A stretch of 7,057 bases of DNA from Pontiella desulfatans (GTDB taxonomy: Bacteria > Verrucomicrobiota > Kiritimatiellia > Kiritimatiellales > Pontiellaceae), in NCBI GenBank assembly GCA_029287275.1, contig JARFRL010000468.1, positions 1 to 7,057 on the forward strand, in the 5' to 3' direction. Below the pieces are notes generated by a model that worked only from the letters and a program-made list of their open reading frames with translations, ran no database searches and was not told the DNA's origin. Within the stretch, counting starts at the first letter, position 1. Each line of letters starts with the position of its first letter. The position numbers were made by a program, and so were the translations under genes. This document shows positions 5,695 through 7,057 of this stretch, piece by piece.

Positions 5695-6025
5695 CGTTAT
5701 CCTCCTGTTCCTCCCGCATGGCCCTGTCTTCCTTGGTCACCCAATGCCACGCATTCAAGCACCCGATTGCAAGGCCGACAACCAGCAGGGCCAGTGTCCA
5801 GGATCGGCCTTCCGGATAGCGTTGGTCCAGCCAGAGACCTGTCACCGCGCCGAGCAGCGTTGGAATCGCCACCGACCAGCCGATCAGCCCCATCATGCCC
5901 AGGCCGAACCAGACGGTTCGGGTGACATGGCGTTGCGCACGGAGTTTCCGCGTTGCCTTGGCGCCGACCTCCAGGCTGAGCGTCGGCTTCGGCTTCAACG
6001 GTTTCTGTTTGGATTCGTCAGTCAT
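5687..6025 (-). CDS. atpQ: N-ATPase accessory subunit AtpQ (AtpI-like)
   Basis: AtpQ is a small two-helix membrane protein related to AtpI, proposed to help assembly of the c-ring or Mg2+ supply. It has a basic cytoplasmic N terminus, a first membrane hairpin helix at about 38-66 (M-G-L-I-G-W-S-V-A-I-P-T-L-L-G-A, then G-L-W-L-D-Q-R-Y-P), and a second at about 76-97 (S-W-T-L-A-L-L-V-V-G-L-A-I-G-C-L-N-A-W). An acidic C terminus follows (R-E-E-Q-E-D-N-D-E). The G-x-W-L-D and S-W-T-x(6)-G-x(2)-x-G-C-x-N-A-W patterns are the family marks. The N-terminal 20 or so residues carry the Lys/Pro segment K-P-L-K-P-K-P-T seen elsewhere in the operon. It overlaps atpC by 8 bp; no strong Shine-Dalgarno is visible, so coupling to atpC translation is likely. 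Confidence 0.9.
   Translation of the reverse strand: MTDESKQKPLKPKPTLSLEVGAKATRKLRAQRHVTRTVWFGLGMMGLIGWSVAIPTLLGAVTGLWLDQRYPEGRSWTLALLVVGLAIGCLNAWHWVTKEDRAMREEQEDNDE
5978..6007 (-). repeat. Lys/Pro-rich coding segment at the atpQ N terminus
   Basis: Codons 7-16 encode Q-K-P-L-K-P-K-P-T-L. The 13-base word GCGTCGGCTTCGG (+ strand, 5980-5992) recurs exactly inside the atpD tail at 6453-6465, in both cases encoding P-K-P-T. This is the only copy seen at a gene start rather than a gene end. Confidence 0.5.
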
Positions 6026-6407
6026 GATGGAATTCCGCTAAGCGGCGGATAAAACCGCTTTCCATTTTCGCCAGCGCCGAGCGCACGCTCTGCTCCCGTT
6101 CGTCCAGGTTCAGAAACTCCCGCTCCACAGAATCGCGCAATTTGGCGAGGTCCGTACCGGCGATGGCGTTGTGCACGGAAACGAGCACGTCCAAGCCGGT
6201 CTTGATCAGCACCCCTTCATCCACGGCCAGGTAAACCTCGCCTTCGATTTCGTTTTCATAGATCAGAATCCCGGGTGCGAGCGCCGCGACGCAGTCGAGT
6301 CGGCGGGGCAGGATTCCGAATGAGCCCTCACGGGTCTCCGCAACGATGCGGGTCACGCCGGTTTTCTCGGCGAAAACCTGGAATGGCAGGAGCACTTTAA
6401 GCGTCAT
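6018..6407 (-). CDS. atpC: N-ATPase epsilon subunit
   Basis: AtpC links gamma to the c-ring and in many F-ATPases restrains hydrolysis. The 129-aa product starts M-T-L-K-V-L-L-P-F. The N-terminal beta sandwich holds E-T-R-E-G-S-F-G-I-L-P-R-R-L-D-C-V-A-A-L-A-P-G-I-L-x-Y (residues 24-50), matching the epsilon pattern G-x-x-x-I-L-P-x-H-x-x-x-x-x-x-L-x-P-G. A helical C-terminal part (about 85-129) is rich in Glu, Arg and Leu. The frame stays open for 47 more codons upstream, to an ATG at 6548. That part lies inside the atpD tail and is Pro/Arg-rich without family similarity, so I place the start at 6405-6407 (11-bp overlap with atpD). An in-frame ATG at 6422 is a weaker alternative. No clear Shine-Dalgarno is seen, so translation probably depends on ribosomes finishing atpD. 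Confidence 0.92.
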   Translation of the reverse strand: MTLKVLLPFQVFAEKTGVTRIVAETREGSFGILPRRLDCVAALAPGILIYENEIEGEVYLAVDEGVLIKTGLDVLVSVHNAIAGTDLAKLRDSVEREFLNLDEREQSVRSALAKMESGFIRRLAEFHHD

Positions 6408-7057
6408 TGATGTCGGTTGCATCTTCAGTTTCCGGTTGAGGTTTGGCCCCGGGCGTCGGCTTCGGTTTACCCTTGGCAATGGTTTTAGACTCAGGCACGG
6501 CTTTAGCTGCAGGCTTGCCGGGTTTGGATTTCCCCTTCGCTTCGTCAATGGCCCCGATCATGTAAAGGGTACTCTCCGGGTCGTCTTTGAATTCATCGCG
6601 CAGGATGCGTTCACAGCCGTTTTGCGCGTCTTCAAGGCTGACGAGCTTGCCTTTAAGACCCGTGAACTGCTCGGTCGTGAAAAAGGGCTGGGTGAGAAAA
6701 CGCTCCAACCGGCGGGCGCGGGCGACTACGTTGCGGTCCTCGGGCGAAAGCTGCTCAAGGCCGAGCATGGCGATGATGTCCTTGAGCTGCGTGTATTGGG
6801 CGAGCGTCCGCCGGATTTCCTGGGCCAAGCCGTAATGGCGTTCGCCAACGATGCCCGGCGTGGCCATTTTGGAACTGGACTGCAGCGGGTCGATGGCCGG
6901 GTAAAGCCCCTCGCTTGCCCGCTTGCGCGAAAGCACGATGGAGGCGGAAAGATGCGAGAACGTATGCACCGCCGCCGGATCGGTGAAATCGTCCGCAGGC
7001 ACATACACCGCCTGAATGGACGTGATGGCGCCGGTGTCGGTGTTGGCGATGCGCTCC
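6397..7057 (-). CDS. atpD: N-ATPase beta subunit, C-terminal part (runs off right edge)
   Basis: AtpD is the catalytic subunit of the F1 head, where ATP is made or split. Only the last 219 codons are in the window. They begin E-R-I-A-N-T-D-T-G-A-I-T-S-I-Q-A-V, then Y-V-P-A-D-D-F-T-D-P-A (including the classic T-S-x-Q-A-x-Y-V-P-A-D-D motif), then FSHLSASIVLSRKRASEGLY with the S-R arginine region, P-A-I-D-P-L, then the DELSEED-lever counterpart L-G-x-E-Q-L-S-P-E-D (E-Q-L-S-P-E-D here). The Walker A and B motifs lie beyond the edge. The normal beta end (about Y-M-I-G-A-I-D-E-A) is followed by 46 extra residues rich in Lys, Pro, Ala and Glu. As the first gene of the known N-ATPase order, its promoter should lie to the right of the window. 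Confidence 0.96.
   Translation of the reverse strand, partial: ERIANTDTGAITSIQAVYVPADDFTDPAAVHTFSHLSASIVLSRKRASEGLYPAIDPLQSSSKMATPGIVGERHYGLAQEIRRTLAQYTQLKDIIAMLGLEQLSPEDRNVVARARRLERFLTQPFFTTEQFTGLKGKLVSLEDAQNGCERILRDEFKDDPESTLYMIGAIDEAKGKSKPGKPAAKAVPESKTIAKGKPKPTPGAKPQPETEDATDINDA
6400..6537 (-). repeat. Lys/Pro/Ala-rich coding tail of atpD
   Basis: The last 46 codons encode blocks such as K-G-K-S-K-P-G-K-P-A-A-K-A and K-G-K-P-K-P-T-P-G-A-K-P-Q-P-E-T, ending acidic (E-D-A-T-D-I-N-D-A). It is the longest tail in the operon. The 13-base word GCGTCGGCTTCGG at 6453-6465 is shared with the atpQ start. The tail follows the last conserved helix of beta, so it probably hangs from the bottom of the F1 head. 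Confidence 0.6.

Noticed and set aside
6035..6045. Inverted repeat CCGCT-A-AGCGG near the atpC end
   Set aside because: It is inside the atpC coding sequence and the loop is too short. It might mask the atpQ start slightly, but nothing else supports this.

Overview
The window holds most of an N-ATPase operon. N-ATPases are the separate, often laterally transferred class of F-type ATP synthase/ATPase predicted to move Na+. All genes lie on the minus strand. Reading from the right edge leftwards (the direction of transcription), the order is atpD (beta, 3' end only), atpC (epsilon), atpQ, atpR, atpB (a), atpE (c), atpF (b, extended), atpA (alpha) and atpG (gamma). This atpDCQRBEFAG order, the presence of atpQ and atpR, and the lack of a separate delta gene (atpH) mark it as an N-ATPase rather than the housekeeping F1Fo operon. 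The genes are packed tightly: overlaps of 4 to 11 bp at most junctions, a 4-bp gap at atpE/atpF, and a 35-bp gap only before atpE, which has its own Shine-Dalgarno site. The c subunit carries a Glu in helix 1 (E30) and an E-S-T-x2-Y motif in helix 2 (E63, S64, T65, Y68), the residue set expected for Na+ coupling.

Left of atpG is a 439-bp stretch (547-985) before the next strongly supported gene. It has two short tandem repeats (three 10-bp units and four TCTAA units). It also has a probable 69-codon gene (675-884) with a near-ideal Shine-Dalgarno site and a C-x2-C-x8-C-x3-C motif. After a short leader, the left edge holds the first 182 codons of a PfkB-type sugar-phosphate kinase, closest by eye to E. 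coli 6-phosphofructokinase II.

The most unusual pattern is a family of Lys/Pro/Glu-rich segments at gene ends: C-terminal tails on AtpD, AtpB, AtpF and AtpA and an N-terminal segment on AtpQ. They share recognisable DNA words and look different from the GC-rich gene cores. This suggests a small dispersed coding repeat that tolerates or targets gene termini in this genome.

The organism is probably a GC-rich Gram-negative bacterium. N-ATPase operons occur scattered in Desulfobacterota, Planctomycetota, some Proteobacteria and a few methanogens. The small Cys-rich protein and the PfkB kinase would fit an anaerobic Desulfobacterota-like host, but this is a guess. No mobile element, CRISPR array, tRNA or rRNA was seen.
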